Positions 1 through 9,220 are shown, numbered from the stretch's first letter. The stretch: 64,000 bases of DNA from JABFSS01 sp964449445 (GCA_964449445.1 CAYUZT010000007.1:27790-91789), one strand, 5' to 3'. Notes: generated by a model from the letters alone, not told the origin. Numbers and translations are program-made.

Positions 1-65
1 TTGGCCGGCGTGACGAAATTGCCGATGGTCAGCGCTGCAATCAGCAGGAGAGTGAGATGCTTCAT
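1..65 (-). CDS. Exported protein, 5' end only (runs off window)
   Basis: Only the first 21 codons are inside the window. Read on the minus strand they give MKHLTLLLIAALTIGNFVTP, a typical Sec signal peptide (positive start, hydrophobic core), so the product is probably exported. A TAGGAT hexamer lies exactly six bases before the ATG, the spacing seen at many starts in this window, which supports this start. Function cannot be judged. Confidence 0.55.
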   Translation of the reverse strand, partial: MKHLTLLLIAALTIGNFVTPA

Positions 66-135
66 ACTATTATCCTATATGGCCTTGCTCTGCTCTGCAA
101 TGTTTTAAGAAGGGATGCCACGTCATTCCATCACG

Positions 136-3100
136 TCATTCTCCTGATGGGGGGCCTTCGCCTGGGTGTCCGTCCGTCAAGAGTGCGGCAGCAATGGAGG
201 GGTCATCCTCTCCGTAGATGGCCGCGCCGTACTGGACGTAATTGTCCCAGCGATAGGGATTGCCCTGTATGCCGAAAAGCATCTTGAGTCCCATAAGGCC
301 GCTTCCCGCAATTCGGACTGACGATCGTTGTGCACTTTTGATGGACAGCCAGTCCTTGCCAGTTGGAATGCACTTCCGAATTTCCTCTCTCCATCGTCGT
401 GGATCCTGACCAAGCTCTCCCTTCACTAGCCGAGCAGCGTCGAATGCATTGGTTGCTGCAAGGACAGCGGAATCATTCTCGCCATAGATCACCGCTGCCA
501 GGCGCAGGTAGCCCACAGTATGTTGTGCTTCCTCCTCGATTCCCATAATTGTTGCAATCGCCCGTACTCCTTTGCCTCGTATTTTTAACTTTAGCTTCTC
601 TGCCTGCGTCAATCCGAGCCATGCTGTAGCATTGGGAATCGCAGCAAGAACTGCTTCGCGCATTTTTGCCGGATCCATTGTTAGTTCCAAGCTCGCCAGA
701 GCATCATGAATGTGAGGATCGTCTTCCCCGTAAATTGCCGCACCGAGCTTCACATGACCTGGAGTGTTGGCGGGATCGTCTTCTACGCCGAGTATTGTTG
801 CGATGGCCTGAATGCCGATCTCTCCGACTTTCAGCTTCACTCGCTGTCTCTGACTCAGGGCAAGCCATTCAGTACTCATAGGGATTATTTGACGAAGTGC
901 AGTCCGCAACTGCTGCGGATCCGTTCGCATCTGAAGTCCTGCGATTGCTTCTGCAATTGCGGAGTCGTCCTCGCCGTATATTGCTGCTCCCAGTATCACG
1001 TGCCCGGAACGGGTTGCGATGGCGTTCTTTTCTTCCAAGCCGAAGATCGATGCAATCGCAGTCAATCCTTGCCCGAGGATCTTGAGTGCTCCTCGCTCAT
1101 CTTGATTCAGGGAAATCCATGCTTTCCCAGTGGGAAACATTTTCAAAATCTCTTCCCGCAGGTGGTCTGCATCCGTTGCCGTTGTTCTCGCGTCCGTAGT
1201 TTGAACGATCAACGCGTCGTCCTTGCCGTAGATGGCTGCTGCAAGTGCGAGGTATATATCATTGTTGTAAGGATTCCCCTGTATGCCAAAGATATGCGCG
1301 AGCGCATGGAGTCCTTTCCCTGCAATTTTGATCGTGTGCCGTTGCGCAATTACTATACTCAACCAATCTCCGGCAGTTGGTACGGTTTCTTTTAATGTGA
1401 TTCTCCAGAGCACGGGATCTTCTCCTAATTCGCTTCTCTTCTGTGCATTACGACCGATGGTGGACATTTCATTGACGATTGCCGGGTCGTTCTCACCGTA
1501 GATCGCTGCTCCGAATTGCACATGAACATCTCTGTATGCCGGGTCTCCGGATATGCCGAGCGCGTGTGCGAGCGCGTGCATGCCCATTGCGTGCACCTTC
1601 AGTTTCTTCCTCTCGTCTCCTGAGAGACCCACCCACTGCGCGGCAGTCGGGATCACGTTCCGTATCTCTTGACGCAGCCTCTCGGGATCTTGCAAGAGGC
1701 CGAGCCTGTCGAGTTCTTTGGAGATGACGGGGTCATTTTTGCCGTAGATAGCCGCACCCAGTTCGACGAAAGCAGACGTATGCTGCATCGGCTTCCCCTC
1801 TACGCCGAAGATGCTTGCCAATCCTCGCAACCCCCGTGCGCCGATACTGAGGTTTTTCTTCTGCTTTTGGGTCATAGACATCCATGCTTCTCCATCGGGA
1901 AACATTTGCCGCACTGCCTCTCTCCATCGTTCTGGATCGTTACCCAACTGGTCGCGCTGCTCGTGCGATGCACACATTTGCTTGAGTGCTTCCGCAATGA
2001 CCGTATCGTCTTTTCCGTAAATCCATGCACCGAGGTCCACAAATGCCTCCCGGGTCGATGTCGGCTTCCCTTCCATGCCGGCGAACTCTTTGGCAATGGC
2101 CTGCAGTCCGTATCCTGCGATTCTGAATACTTTCCGTTCTTGCATGGAAAGTCCCAACCACTGCGCTGCAGTCGGGATGAAAGCCTTGATTGCGGCTTTG
2201 CATCGCTCAGGATCTTCGGCGAAGTCGTCGCGTTGTTGCCGTTCTTTCTCTATTTTTGCCGTCATGTCCGCGATCTTTGGGTCTTGCTCGCCGTAGATTG
2301 CCGCCCCTAAGCGAATGTGGATGGCTGTATCCGCAGTAGCTAGTCCTTCTATGCCAAACATGGTGCCGATGGCCGCAAGACCTTTCCCGAGTATTCGGAT
2401 TTTCAATCGTTGGTCCTGGGTCAATGAGACCCAGTCGGCGGCAGTGGGAATCACCTCTTTTATGTGCTCACGCCATACTTCCCGATCGGTATTCCGTTCC
2501 ATTTGGATTTTTTCCAGAGCTGCTGCGATCATCTGATCATCCTCACCGTAAACAGCCGCGCCCAATATGAAGAAATTTTCTCTATTGCTCAATGTGTCGC
2601 CTTCCACGTTGAGGATTCTGGCGATGCCGAGCAGGCCTTTTCCAGCAATGCGTACTTTTTGTCTATCCCGATAACTGATTGCAACCCATTGCTCTGCCGA
2701 TATCGATTGTCGCACCGTCTCTTTCCATCGTTGCGGGTCATCTCCCAAGCGCCCCCTCTCTCTTAGCACACGCTGCGCTTCCGCGATCGCAGGGTTTCCT
2801 TCGCCGTAGACGGCCGCTCCGATGTCTACATGCATTTTCCACGTGTAAGGATTTCCCTCGATGCTCAGCGCGCTTACAAGCGCCTTGATTCCCAGCCCCA
2901 AAATTTTCAGGTTCTTTCTCTGCGTCGGGGGGATGGACATCCACTGATCCGCGCTGTAACAGCGTCGTATCTCCTCCCGGATTGCGACGAATCGGCGAAT
3001 GTCTGTTCGCGCGTCTCGTTGCAGATGTTCCTCGGGCAACAGGAGACCGCATACATCCTGAGCCCACTGTTCGAGATCCCGACAAATCACCTGTGTGACT

Positions 3101-3708
3101 CCGTGCATCTGCTCCAGTTCGCTCTTAGTCGATCGGAGATATGTTGCGATGCCGAGAGGTTTCTCACTCACGAACGTCGATTCTCCTACTTGGTTACATA
3201 CGAGGACTTCACGTTTGAAGCGAGGGATTTCAATGAGAGTGTAGCTGGTTTTCCGCAATTGGCTGGAGAGGCAGATCCCAGTGTGGGCGATGCAGTCGTC
3301 TGCAAACACACCATGATTGTTCAGTGCTGCGATCAGCACCTGGAGCCGCGGCTCGAACCGCGGTTTCTCCCACCCAGTGCCGCTCCCCGTGTGCGGAGCA
3401 TCTCCGTGCTCCGGAGGGATGAGGACGCCATCGATCTGTTCTTCGTTCAGCCCGAGTGTTTTGACAATTGCGGAAGTATTGCTGCTGTCCCTGGTGATCT
3501 GCTGCATACGCAGATGCGCGCGTGAGAGCAATGTGCTGATGGTCCATTGCCGCCTCGCGGTCGTTATGCTTTGTTCATAAATTCGTCGCTCGGCTTCGTC
3601 ACGATCGATGATCGGTATGCCGCGCTCGCGATAGGCATCACAGATCCACTGCTCGAGAGCAATCAAGCTTTTGAAGAGTGCTGTGTACCTCAAGCGCGTC
3701 GCGTTCAC
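136..3708 (-). CDS. 1190-residue protein built of eleven ~85-residue repeats
   Basis: Family not recognised. After about 240 N-terminal residues the protein consists of eleven tandem repeats of roughly 80-100 residues. Each contains a W..L...QR..LKI segment, a GKGL.AIA.I.GIEG core and a nearly invariant GAAIYGEDDP.IA ending, followed by a charged linker with DP..WR and IPTA. Repeats are diverged rather than identical, so they are old and under constraint. There is no signal peptide or membrane segment, so it is probably cytoplasmic. The GTG start overlaps the stop of a 32-codon upstream ORF (GTGA), suggesting translational coupling. A frameshift joining the two frames is an alternative. Repeat architecture suggests a binding or scaffold role, but this is only inference. 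Confidence 0.8.
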   Translation of the reverse strand: MNATRLRYTALFKSLIALEQWICDAYRERGIPIIDRDEAERRIYEQSITTARRQWTISTLLSRAHLRMQQITRDSSNTSAIVKTLGLNEEQIDGVLIPPEHGDAPHTGSGTGWEKPRFEPRLQVLIAALNNHGVFADDCIAHTGICLSSQLRKTSYTLIEIPRFKREVLVCNQVGESTFVSEKPLGIATYLRSTKSELEQMHGVTQVICRDLEQWAQDVCGLLLPEEHLQRDARTDIRRFVAIREEIRRCYSADQWMSIPPTQRKNLKILGLGIKALVSALSIEGNPYTWKMHVDIGAAVYGEGNPAIAEAQRVLRERGRLGDDPQRWKETVRQSISAEQWVAISYRDRQKVRIAGKGLLGIARILNVEGDTLSNRENFFILGAAVYGEDDQMIAAALEKIQMERNTDREVWREHIKEVIPTAADWVSLTQDQRLKIRILGKGLAAIGTMFGIEGLATADTAIHIRLGAAIYGEQDPKIADMTAKIEKERQQRDDFAEDPERCKAAIKAFIPTAAQWLGLSMQERKVFRIAGYGLQAIAKEFAGMEGKPTSTREAFVDLGAWIYGKDDTVIAEALKQMCASHEQRDQLGNDPERWREAVRQMFPDGEAWMSMTQKQKKNLSIGARGLRGLASIFGVEGKPMQHTSAFVELGAAIYGKNDPVISKELDRLGLLQDPERLRQEIRNVIPTAAQWVGLSGDERKKLKVHAMGMHALAHALGISGDPAYRDVHVQFGAAIYGENDPAIVNEMSTIGRNAQKRSELGEDPVLWRITLKETVPTAGDWLSIVIAQRHTIKIAGKGLHALAHIFGIQGNPYNNDIYLALAAAIYGKDDALIVQTTDARTTATDADHLREEILKMFPTGKAWISLNQDERGALKILGQGLTAIASIFGLEEKNAIATRSGHVILGAAIYGEDDSAIAEAIAGLQMRTDPQQLRTALRQIIPMSTEWLALSQRQRVKLKVGEIGIQAIATILGVEDDPANTPGHVKLGAAIYGEDDPHIHDALASLELTMDPAKMREAVLAAIPNATAWLGLTQAEKLKLKIRGKGVRAIATIMGIEEEAQHTVGYLRLAAVIYGENDSAVLAATNAFDAARLVKGELGQDPRRWREEIRKCIPTGKDWLSIKSAQRSSVRIAGSGLMGLKMLFGIQGNPYRWDNYVQYGAAIYGEDDPSIAAALLTDGHPGEGPPSGE

Positions 3709-3803
3709 CGACCCCGGATAGCCATCAGACTCTTGCCAAGCAGGGTGCGGTATTCCTGCTTTTCCTTTATGGAAAGGGTAAAGGAGACCTCAGCGGATTC
3801 CAT
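3705..3803 (-). CDS. 32-aa leader ORF coupled to the repeat protein
   Basis: The ORF begins MESAEVSFTLSIKEKQ and ends at TGA overlapping the GTG start of the downstream 1190-residue gene. TAAAGT lies exactly six bases before its ATG (forward positions 3810-3815), matching the leaderless promoter pattern of the window, so this ATG is probably the 5' end of the transcript. It could be a real small protein, a coupling leader, or the true N terminus of the repeat protein displaced by a frameshift. The sequence alone does not decide. Confidence 0.45.
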   Translation of the reverse strand: MESAEVSFTLSIKEKQEYRTLLGKSLMAIRGR

Positions 3804-3840
3804 AGTTCTACTTTAGAATAAATGCAAAATATTGCAAGTA

Positions 3841-4998
3841 TTACCTGTGCATCATGGCGGCAACTTGTCTGTGTATCTGTTCCTCGAAGCGCGTGCGGGA
3901 AAATTGCTGCGCTCTCTCTGCACATGCGGCGGGATCCCAGCGGCGCTCGGCCGCTCGTGCCATTGCCTGCGAAAGCGATTCAGATGTCGGTACATCAAAA
4001 AACTCCGCCGTCTCCGCGGTGAGCGTCTCCCGAACGCCTCCGCCATTGAAGGCAATCACCGGCGTGCCGCATGCGAGCGATTCGATCGGCGTGAGTCCGA
4101 AGTCCTCTTCGCCGGGCAAGAGCAGTGCGACTGCAGTGCGGTAGAGCTCTTTGAGTTCTGCATCCGTCCTGTACCCGACGAATTCCACCGTTGGTCCGGC
4201 AATCGATTGCAGTGAACGCTTGGCTGGTCCCTCTCCTGCAATGATCAGCCTGGCCTTCCGCTCATTGCACGCGCGGATGGCGAGATCGATGCGCTTGTAT
4301 GGAACAAGCTGAGAAACAATGAGATAGTACGCATCGTTGGATGGTTGGATCCCACCTTCGCCAAGGCTACGGTGGGCAAGGGTTGGATGGTTGGATGGTT
4401 GAAGCCAAAAATCATCGATCGGTGGGTGAATAACGTCAGATTCACGACGCCAATATAATTCGATTCGTCTCTGCACTTCTTTCGATGCCGCAAGCAATCG
4501 GTCAGGACGATCGGCGGCTTCAGAGTCCCAGATGCGTAGTAGATGAAATTTCTTGGAGAGGTAGGAACGTCGCAGCGGTCCAAGAACTCCTCTGCCCGCG
4601 CGCTCAAGGACATCATGTGTCCGATCCCACAGATACCGGGCAGGGGATTGCACGTAGCAGAGGTGGCGTGGAGCACTGTTCGTGATAATGCCGTGGACGA
4701 AGGCGGAGGAACTGCTCAAGACCAGATCAAACTCCGAGAAGTCCCACGCTTCGACGGCAGGGGGGAAGCGGGAGAGGTGGAGGTGGTGATTGAATGAGAA
4801 ATTGAAAATGGAAAATGGAAAATGCGGTTGCAGAGAACTTGTTCTCACGCGCTCCTTGGGAAACCATGTTCCGAGCTTCTTTTCGTCGTACAAAAGCGTG
4901 TAGATAGGGGCATCGGGGAACATCTGCGAGAAGACCCGCAGCACCCGCTCGGCCCCCCCGCGCATGGTCAATAATTCATGGACTAGGGCTATTTTCAC
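3841..4998 (-). CDS. GT4-like family glycosyltransferase
   Basis: Probably transfers a sugar from a nucleotide-sugar donor to an envelope glycan or lipid acceptor at the inner face of the membrane. The N terminus has the GT-B acceptor domain start (VKIALVHELLTMRGGAE), and the C-terminal half has the donor-binding signature PGEEDFGLTPIESLACGTPV with E..FG..P.E. The GTG start at 4998 is chosen because TATGAT lies six bases upstream and homologous enzymes start at this point; an upstream in-frame TTG (5022) is less likely. Two microrepeat-derived insertions are in frame: one around 4797-4830 (PHFPFSIFNFSF) and one around 4338-4411 (QPSNHPTLAHRSLGEGG). Specificity cannot be assigned. Confidence 0.88.
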   Translation of the reverse strand: MKIALVHELLTMRGGAERVLRVFSQMFPDAPIYTLLYDEKKLGTWFPKERVRTSSLQPHFPFSIFNFSFNHHLHLSRFPPAVEAWDFSEFDLVLSSSSAFVHGIITNSAPRHLCYVQSPARYLWDRTHDVLERAGRGVLGPLRRSYLSKKFHLLRIWDSEAADRPDRLLAASKEVQRRIELYWRRESDVIHPPIDDFWLQPSNHPTLAHRSLGEGGIQPSNDAYYLIVSQLVPYKRIDLAIRACNERKARLIIAGEGPAKRSLQSIAGPTVEFVGYRTDAELKELYRTAVALLLPGEEDFGLTPIESLACGTPVIAFNGGGVRETLTAETAEFFDVPTSESLSQAMARAAERRWDPAACAERAQQFSRTRFEEQIHRQVAAMMHR

Positions 4999-5015
4999 GC
5001 CGGGATCATACCCTA

Positions 5016-5044
5016 TTGACAAGAACGATAATGTTATGTATTTT
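5016..5044 (+). promoter_or_regulatory. Sigma70-type promoter for the small exported protein
   Basis: TTGACA at 5016-5021, a 17-base spacer and TATTTT at 5039-5044. Initiation would fall near 5051, leaving a leader of about 20 bases before the ATG at 5070. It lies back to back with the glycosyltransferase start region. Confidence 0.6.
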
Positions 5045-5069
5045 ATGCATAACTTTTCCTTCTCTCGCT

Positions 5070-5609
5070 ATGTCCTTCCGTTCTACGTTCTCCGCCTTTC
5101 TGCTGGTCCTGGTGCTCCTGCCGATGCCGGCAATGGCTGCCAGGAACTCCGATGCGGAATTCCGATTCTGCATGCAGCTTGCAATGAACAATCGCGAGAA
5201 CAGGATTCTCGATATCACGCGTAACTATCACAGTGGCTGGCAGCAGGCTCTGGAAGATCGCCGCCAGCGTTTGTTTGATGCGTGGGGAGTGGAGAACGAC
5301 AAGGACCGTACCAACATCATCCGCGATGCCGAGAAGAACGCGAAGAATATTCTCCGCGATATCGAGAAGAACTACCGCAACGAACTGAAGAACGCCAACA
5401 CGGAATTCAAGAACGAAGAGAAGCGCTGCAAAGCCGAGTTCAACGCGCGCATCAAAGAAGTGCCCGTCGGTCTCATTTGCTTCTCTACTGATCAATGCCG
5501 CCCGCCACTTGGCTACTGCACCGTCGATACCGGCGAATGTAAGCAGATCTGCGAACCCGGCTCCAACCCCTGCCGCCAGGTGTGTACGGGCAAGTGCAAA
5601 GTTCGGTAA
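5070..5609 (+). CDS. Small secreted cysteine-containing protein
   Basis: Not a recognised family. From the ATG at 5070 there is a clear signal peptide (MSFRSTFSAFLLVLVLLPMP, then AMA and a likely cleavage site). It is followed by a charged, helical, probably coiled-coil segment rich in N, K, E and R (about residues 50-130). The last 45 residues have nine cysteines (CFSTDQCRPPLGYC, CKQICEPGSNPC, CTGKC), typical of a small disulfide-knotted exported domain. An in-frame start further upstream would spoil the signal peptide and overlap the promoter. A terminator-like hairpin follows. Confidence 0.75.
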   Translation: MSFRSTFSAFLLVLVLLPMPAMAARNSDAEFRFCMQLAMNNRENRILDITRNYHSGWQQALEDRRQRLFDAWGVENDKDRTNIIRDAEKNAKNILRDIEKNYRNELKNANTEFKNEEKRCKAEFNARIKEVPVGLICFSTDQCRPPLGYCTVDTGECKQICEPGSNPCRQVCTGKCKVR

Positions 5610-5627
5610 TCAACAATGAACTGAAAG

Positions 5628-5655
5628 CGGCTCCGCATCACGCGGGGTCGTTTTT
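5628..5655 (+). terminator. Rho-independent terminator-like hairpin
   Basis: Nine-base stem CGGCTCCGC against GCGGGGTCG (two G-U pairs) with a short loop, then TTTTT. It lies 18 bases after the stop of the secreted Cys-rich protein. Confidence 0.55.
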
Positions 5656-5665
5656 GTATTTGCGA

Positions 5666-5740
5666 TGGTGGGTCGGGCGGGGGTCGAACCCGCGACCAAT
5701 GGCTTAAAAGGCCACTGCTCTACCACTGAGCTACCGACCC
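5666..5740 (-). tRNA. tRNA-Lys (TTT)
   Basis: Full cloverleaf on the minus strand: acceptor GGGTCGG/CCGACCC, D arm with GCTCAGTGGTAGAGC, anticodon loop CTTTTAA giving anticodon TTT, T arm GCGGGTTCGAACCCCCGC allowing a small mismatch, and an encoded ACCA end. Confidence 0.95.
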
Positions 5741-5750
5741 GGCACAGCAA

Positions 5751-6491
5751 CTATAGCTCAACTGATCTTGCTGCACAGTCCTGTCTCGATGTCTCGTCTT
5801 TGATCAGCATCCATTCGCGTATATCGAACAAGCGGGTGCCGTATTTCGTGCTTGGATCTTGTACGCAAACCCTCAAACTCCCGTCGTGGTTATGACCAGT
5901 GATGGTGCCGGTTCTGACGGGATCTCTTTCTATCTGAAAATGCACAGTTGTATTGAGAGGATATTTTCCCGGCATTATGCTGCGTTGATAATTTTTTTCC
6001 TTTCGTTCAACCTCGTCAATAAACCCCTTGATTCGTTCGATTGTTGGAAATTCTTCTGCAACTCTCCGGAGATCTCTGCCTGTCATGTTAACCGCAGTGT
6101 TCAACAGTAACTGGTACTTTCGCTCATCCAATATTTCGTCCAGTTCTTTTCCTAAGGTTGTCGCTGTCTTTGCTCTGATGGTATCCGGGCTCATTTCCAG
6201 GCGAAGAGCCATTCGTATTTGCTGGGGTGTGGGCGCATCGGGCGTATCTCTCACTTGTACGTACATTTCTTCAACTTGCCTCGAGTCGACATGAAACTTC
6301 ATCACGGGAATTCCCGTTTTCGCAGCGAGAAGTCGCTGCACGGATTCGGCGGTTTTTCCCATGATCTGCTCCGGTGATACTCCGTTATGCAAAGCTGCTC
6401 GTACCAGTGCATCTTTTGGCACATCTTCAACGGGAGGAGGCGCCGCTTTCACGCGTCGAAATGCCGGTTCGATATCTCGGTGTCCGTTCAT
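5751..6491 (-). CDS. Hypothetical protein with C-terminal SH3-like barrel
   Basis: Not recognised. The 246-residue product has no signal peptide or membrane segment. Residues about 25-60 and 90-125 contain two related helical units (APPPVEDVPKDALVRAALHN and DTPDAPTPQQIRMALRLEMS), each ending in a short K(T/A)...L stretch, suggesting an internal duplication. The last ~70 residues (from about NTTVHFQIERDPVRTGTITG) look like a small beta barrel, possibly an SH3-like nucleic-acid or peptide-binding fold. The gene follows tRNA-Lys closely on the same strand as the TPR membrane protein upstream. Confidence 0.65.
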   Translation of the reverse strand: MNGHRDIEPAFRRVKAAPPPVEDVPKDALVRAALHNGVSPEQIMGKTAESVQRLLAAKTGIPVMKFHVDSRQVEEMYVQVRDTPDAPTPQQIRMALRLEMSPDTIRAKTATTLGKELDEILDERKYQLLLNTAVNMTGRDLRRVAEEFPTIERIKGFIDEVERKEKNYQRSIMPGKYPLNTTVHFQIERDPVRTGTITGHNHDGSLRVCVQDPSTKYGTRLFDIREWMLIKDETSRQDCAARSVEL

Positions 6492-6517
6492 CGTATGAAT
6501 ACAATCTATCCTTTTTA

Positions 6518-8311
6518 TTACTTTGTCAATTCCCGCAAGAGTTCGCGCGCAGCTTCGTTCCCTGGATCCTGCTCAAGCACTATGCGCAGCTGAGCTATTG
6601 CCTCGGATGTTTTTCCGAGTGCCAGCAATGCCGCGATCACATTGCCGCGAGCGTCGCTGAATGCAGGATCGCGCTCGAGAGTTTTTCGATAGTACTCAAT
6701 CGCACGCTCGAAATCTTTTTCTTCTCCCGCGAGGACGCCCAGATTGAAGTACGGCATCGCAAGCTGCGGCGCTTGTTCGGATGCGAGCGTGAATTCCCGT
6801 CGCGCGTCGTCTTTTTTATTCTGCAAATACAGCAGCCGCCCAAGATTGATGTGCGCGAGCGGGTAGACGGGTTCCAGTGCAATCGCTTTGCGGTAGTCGG
6901 CCATCGCCGCATCCAGATTCTCTTTTGCTTCAAACGCGAGGCCGCGATTGTAGTACGTCTGCGGATGCTCTTTCATCGCCAATGCGATGTCGTACTCCTG
7001 TATCGCGTCATCAGGCTTTCCGGCATCCCGCAGCGCGTTTCCGTACCACACGTGGCCCAGCCGCGCGGTGGGGGATACCTGCGTGACGTACCGGCTGAGC
7101 GTGAGCGTATCGCTCCAGATTCGGGTCTGAGCGAGGCTCCGCAAAAAGAGGAGTGCGAGCACAATCGCAGCGAAGGACGTGACCGTTTTCCGTGCGCTTT
7201 CACGCGAGGTTCGTTTTTCGAGTACGTGCCACACTCTCTCGAATCCAAGGGCAACGAGGAGGAAGACCGCCATCGACGGAATGTACGCGTAGCGATCCGC
7301 GGTTATGTAGTACTCGCCGCCTTTCACCAGGTTTCCGAAGGAGGGCGCGAAGGTGATGATGACGAATGCGGTAGCGGCGGCAAATGCTTTCCATCGTCTG
7401 CGCATGAGCATTGCTGCGATGACGATTGAAAGAACAATGATCAGCGGCATCAGAAAATGTGCAGATGCAATCGTAATGGGGGCAGCATCGGCGTACATCG
7501 GGGAAAGCTCGAATGGCCAGACGATTGTCCCTACGGAAAAGACGAGCGATCGTGCGCCGATGAGCATGCGTTCGAGAATGGTGAGCGATGGCGCATCGAT
7601 TTTGCCGTAGAGCGCGATGATCCCGAAGATCAGTGCCAGAGCGATGTACGGGAGTTTTTCCATCAGTGACCGGCGCGTGAGGAGTCTTCCTTCTATCCAA
7701 TCGATGAGAAAGAGGAGAAGCGGGAGCGAGATCACCGAGACTTTTGCGAGCAATCCCAAAAGAAACATCCCCACACTTCCTGCGTATGTGTTCCATTTTT
7801 CTTTCCGGAGGTAACGGAGATAGAGGAGAAGCGAGAGGAGGAAGAATGTGGTGGAGAGCAGATCCTTGCGCCCGCTTATCCAGAGAACTGCTTCCACCTG
7901 TATGGGATGGAGGAGGAACAGCAGACCGGCGAAGAGGGCAACTTCTCTTTTTTTACACAGCCAGTACGCGAGTACTAGGAACAGCCATGCATTGAGAATA
8001 TGGTGGAGGAGATTATGGAGATGGAATAAGAACGGATGCAGGCCTCCAAGAACGCTATCCAGCTGATAGCTGAGGAATGTGAGCGGAATGTAGAGCTCGG
8101 GATCGTACGTGGTGAAGATGATCTTGAGGTTCGTGAGCGAGAACGACTGCGCGGCGGGATTTTCGAGAATCAGGAGGGGATCATCGAGCTCGATGAATTC
8201 GTATTGGAGAGCGTGGGCGTACAGGAAGAAGCCCAGCACGAGGAAGGCAATGCCCGAGAGAAGTAGCCAGTGTTTCTCCAGTCGGAGGGCAATGGGTGCA
8301 TGGGAGTTCAC
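6518..8311 (-). CDS. TMTC-like integral membrane protein with C-terminal TPRs
   Basis: About 597 residues. The first ~400 have around ten hydrophobic helices and the early acidic motif EFIELDDPLLI, as in GT-C/TMTC-like O-glycosyltransferases where a loop acidic pair is catalytic. The last ~180 residues form about four TPR units (for example YYNRGLAFEAKENLDAAMAD and PYFNLGVLAGEEKDFERAIE). The likely role is membrane glycosylation with TPR-mediated partner binding; acceptor unknown. The GTG at 8311 is preferred over an upstream TTG because TACAAT stands exactly six bases before it, and the extra N-terminal codons would come from an interspersed repeat (SRVASPRSGERNEG). Confidence 0.78.
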   Translation of the reverse strand: MNSHAPIALRLEKHWLLLSGIAFLVLGFFLYAHALQYEFIELDDPLLILENPAAQSFSLTNLKIIFTTYDPELYIPLTFLSYQLDSVLGGLHPFLFHLHNLLHHILNAWLFLVLAYWLCKKREVALFAGLLFLLHPIQVEAVLWISGRKDLLSTTFFLLSLLLYLRYLRKEKWNTYAGSVGMFLLGLLAKVSVISLPLLLFLIDWIEGRLLTRRSLMEKLPYIALALIFGIIALYGKIDAPSLTILERMLIGARSLVFSVGTIVWPFELSPMYADAAPITIASAHFLMPLIIVLSIVIAAMLMRRRWKAFAAATAFVIITFAPSFGNLVKGGEYYITADRYAYIPSMAVFLLVALGFERVWHVLEKRTSRESARKTVTSFAAIVLALLFLRSLAQTRIWSDTLTLSRYVTQVSPTARLGHVWYGNALRDAGKPDDAIQEYDIALAMKEHPQTYYNRGLAFEAKENLDAAMADYRKAIALEPVYPLAHINLGRLLYLQNKKDDARREFTLASEQAPQLAMPYFNLGVLAGEEKDFERAIEYYRKTLERDPAFSDARGNVIAALLALGKTSEAIAQLRIVLEQDPGNEAARELLRELTK

Positions 8312-8314
8312 CGG

Positions 8315-8375
8315 TGTATTGTACAGTCCCTCGTTACGCTCGCCGCTTCGCGGCGAAGCTACTCGGGATGACAAC
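8315..8375. repeat. Interspersed repeat (CTTCG..CTACTCGGGATGACA type)
   Basis: Between the divergent TPR-membrane and tatD genes lies a palindromic stretch with the core CGCTTCGCGGCGAAGC followed by TACTCGGGATGACA. A related repeat (CTTCGCTACGCTCAGAATG) forms the end of grpE near 39320. Such short repeats recur in this window both between and inside genes. Confidence 0.55.
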
Positions 8376-8390
8376 GGGTATTATGGATTT

Positions 8391-9155
8391 GTGATTGATT
8401 CACATTGTCACCTTGCGGCTCCACAATTCTCGGAGGATCTGGATGCCATTCTCAGCCGAGCACACGCCGCAGGCGTCGAGCGCATGATCTGTATTGGAGA
8501 TACGATTGAAGAAAGTGAAGAAGGAGTTCGGATTGCGGAGAAATATGATCAAGTATTTTGTACAGTGGGGGTGCATCCTCATGTTAGTGGAAAATGGAAA
8601 GTGGAAAGTGGAAAATTATTGAAAGATTTTGTTCATCGCTCAAAAAAAGTGCGAGCCATCGGGGAGATTGGGCTGGATTACCATTACGATTTTTCGCCGC
8701 GGGAAACTCAGCGCGACGTCTTCCGGGCGCAGTTGGAGCTTGCAAGCGAGCTCCATTTGCCGGTCGTTGTTCACTGTCGCGAAGCGGTGGAGGATGTCTG
8801 GAATATCGTTAATGAGATCAAGCCGTCGAGCCTTGTTGTGCACTGTTGTACGGAGAAATGGGAGGATGTTGAGAGGTTTGTGAAGAGGGGATACATGCTT
8901 TCCTTCACCGGCATTGCGACGTATCCAAAATCGGAAGAGATTCGTCGCACGATCAAAGAGTGCCCTCTGGAGCAATTGATGGTCGAAACCGATGCGCCAT
9001 TCCTGGCTCCTGTTCCTTACCGAGGGAAGAGGAATGAACCGGCATACGTGATGGAAGTGGCCAAGTGCGTGGCGGAGATCAAAGGAATTTCTCTTGAAGA
9101 GATTGATCGGATCACAACGAAGAATACGGTACAGTTCTTTGGATTGCTCCCGTAG
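8391..9155 (+). CDS. tatD: TatD-family metal-dependent hydrolase/DNase
   Basis: 254 residues from the GTG at 8391. TIM-barrel metallo-hydrolase with DSHCHL at the N terminus, GEIGLDYHY (~residue 90), VVHCREA, VHCCTE and ETDAPFLAP. These are the conserved metal ligands of TatD enzymes, which act as 3'-5' exonucleases or deoxyribonucleases. The start is fixed by TATTAT exactly six bases upstream and by the family N terminus. There is an in-frame microrepeat insertion at about residues 66-78 (HVSGKWKVESGKLL). The last codons and the TAG stop lie inside the 5' strand of the downstream tRNA-Arg gene, an overlap of 10 bases. Confidence 0.92.
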   Translation: MIDSHCHLAAPQFSEDLDAILSRAHAAGVERMICIGDTIEESEEGVRIAEKYDQVFCTVGVHPHVSGKWKVESGKLLKDFVHRSKKVRAIGEIGLDYHYDFSPRETQRDVFRAQLELASELHLPVVVHCREAVEDVWNIVNEIKPSSLVVHCCTEKWEDVERFVKRGYMLSFTGIATYPKSEEIRRTIKECPLEQLMVETDAPFLAPVPYRGKRNEPAYVMEVAKCVAEIKGISLEEIDRITTKNTVQFFGLLP

Positions 9156-9220
9156 GTTAACGGATAGACCGTCAGCCTCCGAAGCTGAAGATACAGGTTC
9201 AATTCCTGTCGGGAGCACCA
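9146..9220 (+). tRNA. tRNA-Arg (CCG)
   Basis: Acceptor GCTCCCG/CGGGAGC, D arm, anticodon stem TCAGC/GCTGA with loop CTCCGAA (anticodon CCG), T arm ACAGG/CCTGT with TTCAATT, and encoded ACCA. Its first ten bases are also the last codons of tatD. Confidence 0.93.

Noticed and set aside
706..1395. 229-codon plus-strand ORF opposite the repeat protein
   Set aside because: Its Cys-rich repeats mirror the repeated coding strand (IYGEDD repeats), so it is a reverse-frame echo.
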